A stretch of 64,000 nucleotides of DNA, taken from positions 16,430,001 to 16,494,000 of the forward strand of contig OU342631.1 of the NCBI GenBank assembly GCA_910589415.1, written 5' to 3'. The notes beneath the pieces are model-generated. The model did no database searches, was not told where the DNA came from, and was given only the letters and a program-made list of their open reading frames with translations. Shown piece by piece: positions 50,601-62,594 of the stretch. A program made the position numbers and the translations under genes. Position 1 is the first letter of the stretch. Each line of letters begins with the position of its first letter. Origin of the DNA: Malachius bipustulatus. Its lineage: Eukaryota > Arthropoda > Insecta > Coleoptera > Melyridae.

Positions 50601-53600
50601 GCGATTACATGGGAGAGGTCTTCGATCCGATGCTGAAACGGACAACATACCGGCGCCAGAAACGTTGGTGGAACGCCTACATGTTGTTTTATACGAGACA
50701 GGATGTAGAAGAGATGTCGCTCGCGAAAGCGTTGAGCCAGTTGACGATAAGTAAGTGAAACGATTGGCGGGAGGAATGAGTAAGTCGGTTAATTTTCTAC
50801 AATCAATATTGACAGGCGGAAGAAAAGAACCTCGTCTGAAGATGCCTTTGCCGATCGAAAATAGCATCAGGAAACAGAACATCAAGTTCTTGCATCACAG
50901 AAGTCAATTCTCGATCGAGTATTTCTCCTTCATCAGGAAACTGTCGACGGCCAGCATACAGAATAGCACGCGCCACAACCAAGCTCTGACCCCCGAGATC
51001 GAACAGCAGTGCCTGCTCAGTATTCAACTGGTCAGCAAATTCCTGTTCCACACCGGCTGGCACACTAAGAAGAACCTCAGAGGACCCGCCATCGAATGGT
51101 GAGTGAGGGAGCTTTTGGTTGGGACACAATCTCGTGTCGGTGGTCCCGGGAGTTGGGGACCAAAAATTCTTTTCGGGATTCAGACTATTTTGTGAGAGAG
51201 AAAAGCATTTGGGGGGCAGCACACCATGGGGAGTCTCGAGGGGTATTCCGGCTACCGTGCAAAAAAAACTTCCTTTTTTTGGGGATTATGGATGGAACAA
51301 GTTCCAGTACTATTTTGAAAAATCCCTAAATTCTAATATTGTTACATTTTAACTTGCAACATTTTGTAATGTAAAATTTTATTGCAAAAAGTAAGGTTTT
51401 AATTCGAGTAGACTTTGGATAAAACAACAACAAGCATGCAGACAACAGATTCTAGTTTCCAGTCATAGTAACTGAGTCAAACTTGCCAACATGACAGTTC
51501 ATGGGGCCTCTCGTGGACCAATTAAAAGCTCTAAATTTGATAAACAGAGCAAAGCTGTGAATAGGAACGATAACTGACATTTCTCAGAAACCACGCGTGC
51601 GCAGTCGATACTCGGTATTAGAAGTTGTTCCAAGCAGTAAAATAAATCAAAAAATATTTTTTATTAATACAGGGAGTTTTTATACAGGGAGTTTAATACA
51701 AGTGTTTATGGAGTTGAGCTTTGTTCCGGTTGGTGATATTAAACGAACTATTAATAAACTGAACTTTCAAAAAGCAGATTTTTCTGCAATTAATTCTAAG
51801 TTGTCTGGTTTAAACTGGGATGAATTGTTTACTGATTTAGATGTTGAGGGAAATGTTGAAAAATTTTATCTTGTGTTAGATGGTTTGGTTAGGGATCATG
51901 TTCCACTTGAAAGAATATCAAATAGTACTTATCCCTGTTGGTATTCTGATACCCTTATTTCTCATATTATAAATAAGAAGAAAGTACATAAAAGATGGCT
52001 TGAATTTAGTGTAGCCGATGATGAAATTGAGTTCAAAAGGCTTAGAGCATTATGTATTCGACAGTCAAAAGTAGATAAATCCGCTTATCTTGATAGAATT
52101 GAAAAAAGCTCATCTAAAGATCCTAAATACTTTTGGAATTATGTCAATAAGCTGTCTAAAGACAATGATATTCCTGAGAAGATGTTTTTGCATGACATAA
52201 AAAGCAATAATAGATACTAAAAACACTTGTAATCTTTTTGCCAGAAATTTGAACTAGTATATCTTAGGTCTGATCTAGTGATGAAACGTGTACACGTGTA
52301 AACGTGTACACGTAATGACCATACTAAACGTTTAAAAAAATTACACGCCCGTGTATCTGTTAATAGGAAAAAATAAATTTCCTTTGCCTGAAAGGGCTAA
52401 AATAAATCCAATATGAAAGAAATCGAATTACCTATAAGACTTTAGTAAATTAGTGAGGGAGGTGTTTATTTAAACTTTCGTGTTTCATCATAAAAAACCC
52501 GTTTTCATCTGAGAGTTCCTTGTAATTAGTTGCACCTGCAAATCCTGCAATGTTGTTGCTTTGTGTCCCTACTGGGCAGAGGGTAGTTAAATGATGTGAA
52601 ATGATGCTTTTTACTTTTTATGATTGTGTGGAACCGGAAGGAGTGTTATTTTGTTTTGCTGGTAGGTACTAGTGTTGGGATTGTTGGGGATTACCAACAA
52701 CTGATTTCAATAAAAAATAATTAAAAATTTCAATTCCTGTATTTTGTCATTTTATTCATTTATTCCCCAAAGTCTTAAAACGGCTTATTGTTATTATTGT
52801 TTGTCTACAATATGCTTTTAATGAAAATTTAAAAACTCCATCACAACTCCCTGTGATAATGAAAGGCAATAAATTGGTGAAGGTCAAGTCACATTAGGGC
52901 TAGCAGGAAGGAGGAAGGACGGATAACTACTGCTATGCAGTGCCATGGGTGGTCCATAAGGAGCGCACCTACTTGAATTATTTTATGAACATTAATTCCA
53001 AATTGATACTTTCAACAAGTTTTTCTATCTAATCATCCTCCTTTCTTTATATTTCGTCCGCATATTAGGACAATCTGTATCTGAAGTTCACATTCCTATT
53101 AACTGTTTACAACTGGTTAACCTATTAACCATCATTTCCCTATCTAAGAATACTGAATGGTTATTTTCATGCAACTATTAAAGAAACGTGTACACGTTTA
53201 TAAACGTTTAGTGTTGACGGTTACACGTTTAATTTATTACACGCTTTTTTTCATCACTAGTCTGATCTTTTTGCCAGAAATTTGAACTAGTATATCTTAG
53301 GTCTGATTCCCCTTTTGGTCATCAGTTAATCTTGGATAATGATCTAGACTTTACTATTGGTATTGAGGAAGTTACCTCAACTATTAGAAATTTGAAGACA
53401 AGTGAGACTATTGGAGCCGATGGTCTTCCCTCTTTATTTATAAAACAGTGTATTGAAACTATTGCTAAGCCATTGCACATGCTGTACAATAAATCCCTTA
53501 TGATGGGCCACATGCCTGGTCTGTGGAAAAAAACTTTCGTTACACCAGTGTTTAAGTCTGGGAGCAGACATGATATTTTGAATTACCGTCCAATAGTCAT

Positions 53601-56600
53601 ATTGGGGACTATATCAAAAATTTTTGACTCAATAATGGCCGCGAACCTCACTGAAGTCTGTATTCTGTTTATTGTAAATGAACAGCACGGATTTGTGAAG
53701 GGCTACTCTTACTAACCTCATTTATTTTAACCCCTTAAGCGGGGCCATACCAATACTGGTACGGCAACTTTCTCTTCACAGGATGCGCGCGTACCATATT
53801 TGGTACGGCGGCTTTTTCTTTGTTTGCTTTCAGATTTTAAATTATTTGTAGGTTTAGGTTATGTGCTGCCATCTATATACAAGCAGTAGTAACAAAATTT
53901 TCAACTAAAATTATAGGAAACTGTAAAAACCTTGATATTGTCTAAAAAATACACTAAAATACAAGGCCTCTTCAGTGTTGCGCGCGCTAAGTCTGTATCA
54001 CGCTACCCACCGCGCGAACATCACTGCTGAGATTCCCGCGCGCTTAAGGGGTTAATAATTTTATATCTGAAGTGTTGAATGATAGAGATATTTTTGTCAG
54101 CAAGCAAGTAGATACGATCTACCTTGACTTTGCAAAAGCCTTCGATTCGGTGGATCATGGTTTGCTTGTTTATAAATTGTCTAAATTTGGTCTGTGTGGG
54201 GGTACATTGAAGTGGATAATCTCATATTTGGCTGATCGTCAGCTTTCTGTGCGTGTTAAAGGTAATTTCTCGGGACCATTTGTTGCTACCACTGGTGTTC
54301 CCCAGGGTTCACACCTTGGGCCGCTTTTGTTTATACTGTTTGTCAATGATGTGTGTGGGGACTTGGCTGCCCAGATTCTTATATTTGCTGATGATGATGA
54401 CATTAAGATATTTAAGGGTGAGGGATGTTGGCGACCAGATTAGATTGCAGAGTGATCTTGATAAGATTTTCTTATGGTCTTGTTTGAACAAACTAAAGTT
54501 AAATATTGATAAATGCAAGGTTCTGTCATTCTCAAGGAATAGAACTAGTCATGTGATGTTCAGCTATACTCTGGACAATAAAGTTCTTGAACATGTTGAG
54601 AGTGTGAGAGACTTGGGTGTTATCTACCAGAGAAATTTTGAATTTGACAATCATATTAAAGATGTTACATCCAGGGCTTTTAGGATTCTGGGCTTCATAA
54701 AGCGGTCCACCAGGGAATTTAAGTCATATGACTCTATTGTTCAACTGTACAAGACTTTGGTTAGGCCAATTCTGCTGTATGGGTCTGTTATCTGGTCTCC
54801 CTCCACCATGGTGCAAATAAAGGAACTTGAATCTGTTCAGCATAAATTGTTTAGATATATTGCCTTCAAAACCGGAGATAAAATGAGCTGTTATAATCAT
54901 GATTATACAAAAATAGCAAAGTTTTTGAGTCTGGAATCGGTTAAGTCTCTTCACGTTTACTATGACATTTATTTTGTTAGAAAAGTTAAGTTAAATAATG
55001 TAAAATGCAGTAATGTTCGTGAATTGTTTGCCTTAAGGGATGTACCATATAATTTGCGATTAACTAGGGAATTTGAGGAAATATCCTCATCCAGGAATTA
55101 TATATACTACTCTACTGTACCCCGATTAATACGTAAATGGAATAAAATAGTTATCCAAGCAAATTTACAGAATGTCACCAGTTTATCTGTGTTTAAACCC
55201 GAGCTCAAAATACTTGTTAACAGATTTTTATAGAGGTGAAAAGGTATAATTTATGTTATATACTTTATATTACTGAACATTGATTTACTTAGGTTATGAT
55301 TTAGTTGTAAATTTGTTTACATGTTTGTTCTTATTTTGTAATGAAGAGGACTCTGTCCGTTGACTTTTGGGTAAAATAAAAAAAATAAAAAAAAAATTTT
55401 TTTTTGTACCGGGTGGTCCATCACTTATGTCCACCCCCGAAATAGAGGTTAATTTTAAAGATAAAAAATTGAAACTTTGAGGATTTGTGTAATTAATATA
55501 GGACCATATAATGACATAATCAGAATAATTTTTTTTTTTTTAGTTGAGCCATCAGCGATAAAAAACTGTAATTTGGTGTTAATGTGACCAAAATAAATTC
55601 GATTTTTCTTTAATACACCGATAGAAATCGATTAATAAACTCAAAATCGATTAAAATAAATATCAAAAACCTAATTACAAGCCTTTAATTAAATAAAATA
55701 CTTAAAATATGGAAATGACAGGTGAAATGATTGATATATGGTAGCGCAATAAAACTGACAAATCTAATGAGGGTAGGTACCCACCATAAATAATCTTCAA
55801 AGCAGTGAGAAGAATGTGCCATTGAACTCGAATGGGGCTTCTTTTATGAATGTTTACTTAGGATATGTTTACTTAACATTTGTGCTATACCAGCCCTTCA
55901 AAACACTGATAGTTTTATTGCTTCCATAAATCAATCATTCTAGCTGTCATTTCCATATTTTAAGTATTTTATTTAATTAAAGGCTTGTAATTAGTTTTTT
56001 GATATTTATTTTCATCGATTTTGAGTTTATTAATCGTTTTCTATCGATGTATTAAAGAAAAATCGAATTTATTTTGGTCACATTAACACCAAATTACAGT
56101 TTTTAATCGCTGATGGCTCAACTAAAAAAAAAATAATTAATCTGATTATGTCATTATATGGTCCTATATTAATTACACAAATCCTCAAAGTTTCAATTTT
56201 TTATCTTTAAAATTAACCTCTATTTCGGGGGTGGACATAAGTGATGGACCACCCGGTATAAACAAGTAGAAAAAGCATAGTATTACATTCGCGATTAAGG
56301 CGAAACCTACAGATGAAGCAACTTCATACCATGTTAGGGTACTGACACTGATGCTTACTAGGGTAGAGCATTCCCTCGTGGATGTTCACTTGACATGGAG
56401 ACATAACAGCTGGATGTTGCATTTTTGGAAATTTTTGTCATCGGCATAAGTGGAAAAAAGCAAAATTTGAAAAAGAAACACAATATTTAACACGAACAGA
56501 GAAGCAGTAATACTATTTCAGTTGGTATTAAAAACATATTATGGGTCTAAGAAGTTGTAGACCTTAGTATTTGGTATAATGTTTAGCTTGATATCTTGAG

Positions 56601-58660
56601 CGATTATTGAGAAAAGGGGTCAAGACACATGGACAATAAAGTGATCTATAAGAACCTCCCATACTGATCCTTATTAAAGGTTCCTTAAGGTGTAATAAAG
56701 CTTACCTGATAAACTTCCTGGTAGGGTAAATCTGAGCGTTCGCATTTTCTGCAACCATAACTGCCTGCTGGTTGCATTTTTCCCCAGAATATTCCAGTGA
56801 CAGAATAAATAAAATTGATAGAAAAAAGTTTAAAATTCCTTTAGGCAATGGGAATAAGTAGAAACTCCACTTTTTTTGTTGAAACATCCTCTAACACAGC
56901 AAAAGTTTGTAGTTTTTACTAAATACGCTGACTTTAACACCAAATTGTGTAAATTTTTAGAAGGTTGGTATGTTCATGGAAAAGCCGCCGGTTTTTCTCT
57001 TGTGCTGTTGAGATTTCTCTAATCTATATAGTAAGTGTCAGTGTCGGTAATACAGATACCCTATATTATGTAGCTTCATGAAAGATAGTTATTATTGTCT
57101 ACAGAAATTTATTTTTAGTCATTATGTGTGCATACCACTCGGCTAAATGGAGATGGATTTATTTATTGGCTGTTATTCTCTCTGTTGAATAGGTGCGACG
57201 TGGTCTGCCTGCACCTGCGTACTTCGCCGATAATCCGATCGTGGTTCGCCCACGAGATGCTCTTCAACCATCCACACCGCTTCTGTGAGTACCTCCTTAG
57301 CTGTCCCAGCAACGAGGTGCGGTCGGCCTTCATCAAGATCGTCGTACTGCTGGCACATTTCTCGATCGACGAGCTGTGCCCGTGTCCGCCGGGCCTGAAT
57401 AATCCCGACCCCACGGCCACACTCAGCGATCACATTCTGTGGGCCCTGCTCAGCCTGCTGCAGAGAGAGGTCAGCGAGCACGGCAGGCATCTACCGCACT
57501 ACTGCAACGTCTTCCATATGTACGCGAATCAAGGTGAGAGGACCGAGAAGGCTTAGAGGTGAGTCGTCAGGACTTGTTTATTTACCATGGGAAATTTCAG
57601 GCGTGCAGGAGAAAGCTCAGCTGCTGAAATTGAATATTCCGGCTACGTTCATGCTGGTGGCGTTGGACGAGGGACCCGGTCCTGCCATTAAGTATCAGTA
57701 CACCGAGTTGGGGAGATTGAATCAGCTCGTATCGTGTTTGATTAGGTGCTGTGATGTTAGTAGCAAATGTCAATCTAGTAGCGGTGGACCGCCTCTGTGT
57801 AATCCGTACAGGGACAATTCGGTTCCCGAATATATCATGCCAATATCTCCTCAAGCTGCCGACATACTTTACGGGAGAACTAGGTAAGTCTTGTTTGATT
57901 TTTTTAATTTCTTGAGTTCTGATGGAAATATTTTTTCGCTCCCAGTTACATAAAGAAGATCCTAGAAGATCCGAATCTGACAGATGAAGCGGTCAAACTG
58001 TTGCAATTCTGCTGCTGGGAGAACCCACATTTCTCTCGCACGATCTTAACGGAACTGCTCTGGCAGATCGCGTTTGCTTACTGCCAAGAACTGAGACACC
58101 ACATAGAAATCCTTCTCTCGATCCTCTTGATGGAGGACTCGTGGCAGACCCATCGCATCCACAACGCCCTCAAAGGGGTCCCCGAAGAAAGGGACGGCCT
58201 GCTCGAGACGATCCAGCGAGCCAAGAACCACTACCAGAAGCGGGCATACCAGTGCATCAAGTGCATGGTGGCACTCTTCGGCAAGTGCCCAGCGGCGCAG
58301 GAGATGCTGCACAGCCACACTGACCTACGAAGGCAGTGGGCTTCGGCGGTGGCATGGCTGCAGGATGAGCTCGAGCGAAAGTACCCGACCAACACGCAGT
58401 ACGCATACAGCACGTGGTCTCCGCCGGCGCCCAGCAACGAGACCTCAAACGGGTACTTCCTGGAGAGGTCGAACAGCGCCCGGAAGACGCTGGAACGGGC
58501 GCTGGAGCTGATGCCGGAGTCGGCTGCCGAGCGGGAGGAGGAGGACGCGAGCGAGGAGCAAGAATCGCAGGAGGAGGCGGTCGAGGCGGTGCAGCAGCAG
58601 GGCGAAGAGAAGGACGGCGGCGGCGAGGTGCCCGATGCGATGCAGAATTTAAATAAATAG
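38699..58660 (+). CDS. faf: Ubiquitin carboxyl-terminal hydrolase fat facets / USP9X
   Basis: Seventeen coding exons: 38699-38758, 38816-39538, 44075-44398, 44616-45080, 45141-45496, 46272-47184, 47250-47612, 47858-48211, 48271-49252, 49316-49702, 49764-50018, 50085-50411, 50469-50750, 50816-51098, 57193-57533, 57601-57883, 57946-58660. They sum to 7413 nt, an intact frame of 2470 aa (vertebrate USP9X about 2550). A long helical-repeat N-terminal half with a ubiquitin-like domain ([20 protein letters not shown]) precedes the USP catalytic domain: Cys box [20 protein letters not shown] with the nucleophile, zinc ribbon (CKGC..., CDKC), and His box [13 protein letters not shown]. The C-terminal helical extension ends in an acidic Glu/Gln-rich tail. 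The enzyme removes ubiquitin from substrates such as epsin/liquid facets in endocytosis, and works in eye and germline development. Two large introns (39539-44074, 51099-57192) are full of mobile elements; all splice borders I used are GT-AG. AATAAA occurs near 59204. Confidence 0.97.
40036..40930. mobile_element. 0.9-kb nested palindromic element with shared core, copy C
   Basis: The outer ends TACAGGGTTATTCACGGTAT (left) and its inverse (right) have arms of about 130 bp. An inner element begins GTACAGGCTGTCCCAAAAGC (40161-) and ends with its inverse (40785-40808). The core carries ACGGCTTACATGTCCCTATT (40390-40409) and its inverse at 40565-40590, shared with copies A and B. It lies in faf intron 2. 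Confidence 0.9.
41351..41549. repeat. About 200-bp imperfect palindrome
   Basis: AGAAAGCAGAAACTTACGTTTG (41410-) faces CAAACGCAAGTTTCTGCTTTCT (41476-), and GGCCGAAATAACGTGCAGTA, ACTGAC faces GTCAGTTACGG...TTGGCC at the outer ends. A foldback relic inside the T-rich field. Confidence 0.7.
41738..41946. repeat. Near-perfect palindrome with about 97-bp arms, carrying hammerhead motifs in both arms
   Basis: The left arm 41738-41834 (AACAATAATGCTTTCTGAAC, ...) and right arm 41842-41941 are inverted copies with about four mismatches, around a six-to-seven-base centre. Each arm contains the CTGATGAG...GAAAC strings of a hammerhead ribozyme, on opposite strands. Confidence 0.93.
41840..41888 (+). 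ncRNA. Type I hammerhead ribozyme (predicted)
   Basis: Elements in order: stem I 5' strand GACAGA (41840-41845); core CTGATGA (41846-41852); stem II GATGG (41853-41857), loop AAATAA, CCATT (41864-41868, one G-U pair); core GAAA (41869-41872); a minimal self-complementary stem III CATCGATG (41873-41880); the cleavage triplet GUC (41880-41882); stem I 3' strand TCTGTC (41883-41888), which pairs perfectly with GACAGA. This is the layout of short-stem-III hammerheads known from animal retroelements, which usually act as dimers. All invariant core bases are present. Predicted scission is after C41882. Activity is inferred, not shown. The inverted copy on the minus strand (about 41835-41789) keeps the core but pairs only four bases in stem I. 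Confidence 0.8.
45497..46271. other. faf intron 5
   Basis: A 775-bp AT-rich intron. I see no gene, palindrome or repeat in it. Confidence 0.6.
51099..51690. other. faf intron 14, left flank
   Basis: Intron sequence upstream of the retrotransposon. 51518-51576 is related to 31530-31600. A short direct duplication ACAGGGAGTTT occurs at about 51670 and 51685. No gene. Confidence 0.5.
52276..53259. mobile_element. 984-bp non-autonomous hAT-like element
   Basis: The ends TAGTGATGAAA and TTTCATCACTA are inverted. The 8-bp target duplication GTCTGATC is at 52268-52275 and 53260-53267. Just inside the left end is a CGTGTACACG repeat cluster (52287-52312), and the right end has related ACGTGTACACGTTTATAAAC motifs (53186-). 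There is no transposase frame. It is inserted in the retrotransposon. Confidence 0.88.
53731..54051. mobile_element. 321-bp TTAA-flanked MITE (piggyBac-like)
   Basis: The ends CCCCTTAAGCG and CGCTTAAGGGG lie between TTAA at 53727-53730 and TTAA at 54052-54055. The interior contains CCATACCAATACTGGTACGG-type palindromes. It is inserted in the retrotransposon RT region. Confidence 0.88.
55405..56258. mobile_element. Palindromic MITE, GTACCGGGTG family, copy 2 (long)
   Basis: The ends GTACCGGGTGGTCCATCACT and its inverse have arms of about 340 bp each (55405-55745, 55915-56258). They share the interior order with copy 1 at 5581-6223 (TTAAAGATAAAAAATTGAAA, CTTTGAGGATTTGTGTA, CGATAGAAATCGATTAATAA). 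It starts directly after the A-tail of the retrotransposon. Confidence 0.92.
56259..57192. other. faf intron 14, right flank
   Basis: Non-coding. 57030-57062 carries GTGTCAGTGTCGGTAATACA matching the hairpin arm at 12394-12455. A polypyrimidine/AG acceptor (TCTGTTGAATAG) ends the intron. Confidence 0.5.
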
Positions 58661-61210
58661 TATGTACTGTTTCGAGGCGACGTATTATTACCGACAACTT
58701 TAGGTTGTTCACGGGAGTTGATTTTTTTTCATAATGTTTGTATCTCGTTGTTTTTTCAATAATTACCGGAGGATGAGGAGGAGGAGTTCTATATTGATCG
58801 ATATAAGACACTGCTTAAATCCGAAACCACATGTATATTTATCTACTACTTATTTAAAAAAAAAATTATTAAAAAAAAAATGATAGTGTTGAAAAAAGAG
58901 GGACATGTGATATGTATGTATATAATATAACAGACCTGACGCATTTTTCTGAATTTTTTATATTGACTCAAATGCATTTCAGCTTATGTTCCTTGTTGTG
59001 GACAGTCCCTTTTAATTATTGATTAAGAGATTAATATTAAGAGACGCTCGAAAAATGTAAATACTATTACTGTCTTTTTAGCTATTATTATTATTATTTC
59101 TTTATGAATTATTAATAATTATATATATTGTCATGTTTTACGTACCCAGTAATTTATAATTGGAATCCAATGAGGTAGTTTCTCTTTGAAGAACAATAAA
59201 TGATTGATTTATTGATGGCGCTTGCTCGCTAGATAGCGATCGCGAAACAGTAATGATGTTGATATAGTTCGAGTGCTTTTGTAGTTAGTAACACAGTTTG
59301 TCTTTTAGTGAAACAATAAATTCAATGTACATACCCTAGCAAATTGTGCTGATTAAGTTTGTGATAATTCTGTTGTTCTCAGCCATAAAATTGCAAAGTC
59401 ATAACTTAACTTTACGACAACTTTTATTTATTATTAATAATGTTTGTTGTTGGTCTTTCACTTCTAAATTGGAAGCATTATTTATTATGTGCTCACTCGG
59501 TAACTGTATATATATTATAATATAATATACTGTCGTGTTTTTATTGCCAATAATATCTATTGCAAAAAGTATACTTATTTCTTATTAGTTGTTACTTTTT
59601 ACATTATTTACATACGTTGTATTATTATAGCATTATATAATTTGTGCTCAGTGTATAAATATGTATATTTATTTTTTTATATGCACGTAATTCAGTTTTT
59701 AAGATCTGGTTATTGTAAGTTTCGTTATGGCTTTTTTAAAGGAACCAAATATACACCACTCTTCATGGGTTCAAGCGAGTCGTTTTTATTGAATTTCTTG
59801 TCATTTGTTTCTCTAACTATACATTCGAGTAACTAGAATGTGCACATTAAATGTAAAAAATGAGAGGATCGAAATAGAAGGATTTACTCTGATTTTATAA
59901 AGTTACCAAAATTGAGGTCAATTTTTTTCAGATTTCAATTTTTAAATAAATTTCAATAATAAGTGTAGAATTTTTTATTAATCAGTAAAATTATTACTAA
60001 AAGTTATAAACTAAACTATTGAGTTTTTGTAGCAATAATGACCTGCAAATTTCCAGGATTGACAAGAAAGCACGTGTGGTCAAAGTGTTTCGGTTACCAA
60101 ATGCCATATCAAGGAAGGCAGCACATCCAGAAAACTTCCTGGTCAGGGGATAAACTCCGTACACACAAAGATCGAAAAAATTTTTAGAAGACACTATGAA
60201 TTAGATGGTGTTCTAAGAAAGTCCATAAAATTTGATTGCAATAATACATCTCATCTCAAACTACGCCAGGAGCCAGGAATCCGACTTTATCCTACAGGCA
60301 CTATGGTACTGTCGACTTGAACAACTGTACTCTAATACGGGGATCATTGAGTAATTTCTGGAACAGAAATACAATAAAACTCTGGAAGTGCCGCAATATA
60401 TTGCAGGTTTCATTTTAGTCTGAAATTTCTTTAGCTACTACTAGGGCTAGACAGTAGCAGATCATAATGCCCATATAACGAAAAACCCTGAAGAAAATGA
60501 ATTAGGGTTACTCAAAGTAATAAAACTTCAAATACACCAAACCAATATTATAAATTGAATTACAAGAGTTTTAATGATTGGAGAATAAGATTTGTCTTTA
60601 GTAACTCATGTAACAGGTATTTAGATCTGTCAGGTTCAAGTTTCTAGAAATGAATATTCTCTTCGAGCTCAGAATCTGAGTTCTCTCGATATCAAGTGTC
60701 AATTCCATGGTCGAAATGGTATTCCTTCTGCTAAATTGCCCTGTTCTCCTGATGCAATGTAGTCACGTTTCATTGGTCAACTGACTTGTCACTTGTATTG
60801 AAATCTGCCTGAACCACAGTTTACCTACAATAACTAAACATGTAGGGAGTCTGGCAACAACACTGTTGTTGTAATATGGTGAAAATAACTTTCACTCATC
60901 GGGAATAATAAAAAAAATATTCGTAGATACAGTGCGGCGAAAAATAACTTCTTTCTTCGTAGGGCGTAATATTTTTATGACAAACAGTTCTAGAAACTTA
61001 AAACATCCTTTAATACCAAACATGGACTAATTAAATGGATGATTTTCGGTTTTATGATAAAGATCAACTACAATAATTTAAAGAATTTTAATTAATGTTA
61101 AAAAGTTACAAAGAAACTTTCAAACTTGAAATTGAGTGCAAATAAGTTATTATTTAATATTATTATTATTTATTATTATAAGTAGTAGAAAAGGTGAATC
61201 AGAAGTTACA
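58661..61210. other. faf 3' UTR and intergenic region to XRCC3
   Basis: AATAAA hexamers near 59204 and 59317 are likely faf polyadenylation signals. An XRCC3 polyadenylation signal on the minus strand lies near 61165-61180. A GC-richer stretch at 60040-60330 could be an old element or pseudogene; its frames are broken and I do not recognise it. Confidence 0.5.
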
Positions 61211-62594
61211 TTACTGGTAACAATTTATTAAACCTTGTCTTGTCAACAAAAAACTACAACTCTTATCTTCAAGATCTGGTGCAAACGTTACTCTGAATTT
61301 TCTAACAACACTTCCTTCTTGTCTTACGATTGTAAATCTGCGAGTCACCATATGACTCCAAGCTAACCCTAAACAAGGCTCCGTTCTTCCTGTTTCAGTG
61401 TTATCGCTCACCTAAAAAAACTTCCATTAATAATTACTCGACCCTTGATGCAAATCCCAGGGCTTCCTATTAAGAGAAGAGAATGTAGTAGAGTAAGTAA
61501 AACCGTAAGTCACCTGATTGGTACAAACTAGAGCGATTTTATTTCGCCCCACTTCATTTAAATCGTTTGCTAGAACGACAAATTCCTGACTTCTGTCAGC
61601 ATAATTCACGTCAATCTCACTCCGATATATCCCTGCTATTGAGTCTATAATAACCATACCGATATTTTTATTCTGAATCAAACGAGGTATTTGAACTGAT
61701 AGAGATTTTCTTAACTGATCCTGTAAGAAATTTCAATTGTTATAAGCAGCAAAAGATAGGTTAACAGACATACATAATCAACTATGTGTTGAATGAAAAT
61801 ATGGTCTTCAAATCTGATATTTGAGCGAAAACGGACACGATATTCTTCCGCTAGCTCGACGAAACGTTTAGAAGGAAAAGCTTTCTCGGTGCATATATAC
61901 ACCACCCCTGGAAAAGTAAAAAAATAATGTATAAAGTAAGGAGAGAAAGGTATATATCATCTACCTTTATTAGTTTCAAGCTGAGTCGTCAGTGATAATT
62001 GCAGACAGAGCTGTGTTTTTCCCACTCCACTGTACCCTACAATTTCGGTAATTCCATTTACAGGTATACCACCTTTAGTTACCTCGTCAATACTCCCACA
62101 TCCTAAAAATTAAAGGCATAATGTATTGAAAATTTAGACATTTATCCAATTGTCAGTATATAGGGTACCTGTAGGAATTCTTGTAAATGGCGGAATTGTA
62201 TCAGCTAAAAAGTGAAAGGCGCCTTAATTAAGAAACAAGTTGCTCTTATTTACTTATTACCAACCAGCACGAATTGGATTATCTCCTAAAAGCACTCTCA
62301 CAGCTTGCAGTGTGATGTTTTTAATCGACGACAATGGTAAGGAGGTAATTGTTTGCAAGCGACCAGGGTCATATAGGATGACTGATTTAAGGGATTCGAT
62401 GTTAGCTGAAAAGTGAAAACAGTTGTTCATAATCATTTTAAGTCTCCCAATAAGTCTCTGATGATTTTAATAACATAGGTAGTACATATAGTAATATTTA
62501 TGTTGTTAAGACTGACATATGAAGAGATAAGGAATGTACCTTTCCTCAAACATTCTAATTCTTCAGTTGAAATGAATCCTCTCAAATGTTCCAT
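61211..62594 (-). CDS. XRCC3: RAD51 paralogue XRCC3 (spindle-B-like) recombination protein
   Basis: Seven exons, 62594-62540, 62405-62265, 62204-62169, 62102-61965, 61907-61774, 61720-61514 and 61411-61211, join to 303 aa in frame. A short N-terminal helical domain leads to the RecA fold: Walker A GYSGVGKTQLCLQLSL, VVYICTEKAFPSKRF (typical of XRCC3: Y-[IV]-x-TE-x-F-P-x-R), Walker B GMVIIDSIAG, then CTNQV and GLAWSHMVTRRF. The family pairs with RAD51C in homologous recombination and, as spindle-B, in meiotic break repair in fly ovaries. The donor after exon 2 is the weak GTTGGT; the better looking GTAATA four bases later would give an immediate stop, so I chose GTTGGT. Human XRCC3 is 346 aa. 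Confidence 0.9.

Larger units (their letters stand above)
51711..55233 (+). pseudogene. Broken reverse transcriptase ORF2
   Basis: The open segments are interrupted by the hAT-like insertion at 52276, an adjoining 40-bp tandem duplication, a frameshift near 53705 just after the HGFVKG motif, a TTAA element at 53731, and a further frame change near 54415-54432. Where FADD-type motif C is expected the sequence reads [10 protein letters not shown], an unusual acidic run. The protein cannot be made as it stands. The RT motif order is otherwise conserved, so the element was once functional. Confidence 0.85.
51690..55396 (+). mobile_element. Decayed 5'-truncated non-LTR retrotransposon (Jockey/CR1-like) in faf intron 14
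   Basis: It lies in the same orientation as faf. Fragments in order: the linker upstream of RT (51711-52220), RT finger/palm start (53332-53710; [22 protein letters not shown]), RT palm (54072-54440; [39 protein letters not shown]), then the thumb and C-terminal region (54430-55233; [18 protein letters not shown]). A 3' UTR of about 140 bp ends in an A-rich tail (55374-55396). No endonuclease domain is visible, so the 5' end is missing. Two DNA elements split it (52276-53259 and 53731-54051). Confidence 0.85.

Noticed and set aside
59997..60194. 65-codon minus-strand frame and nearby GC-richer stretch
   Set aside because: Frames on both strands are broken within 200 bp and I recognise no protein; possibly an old repeat.
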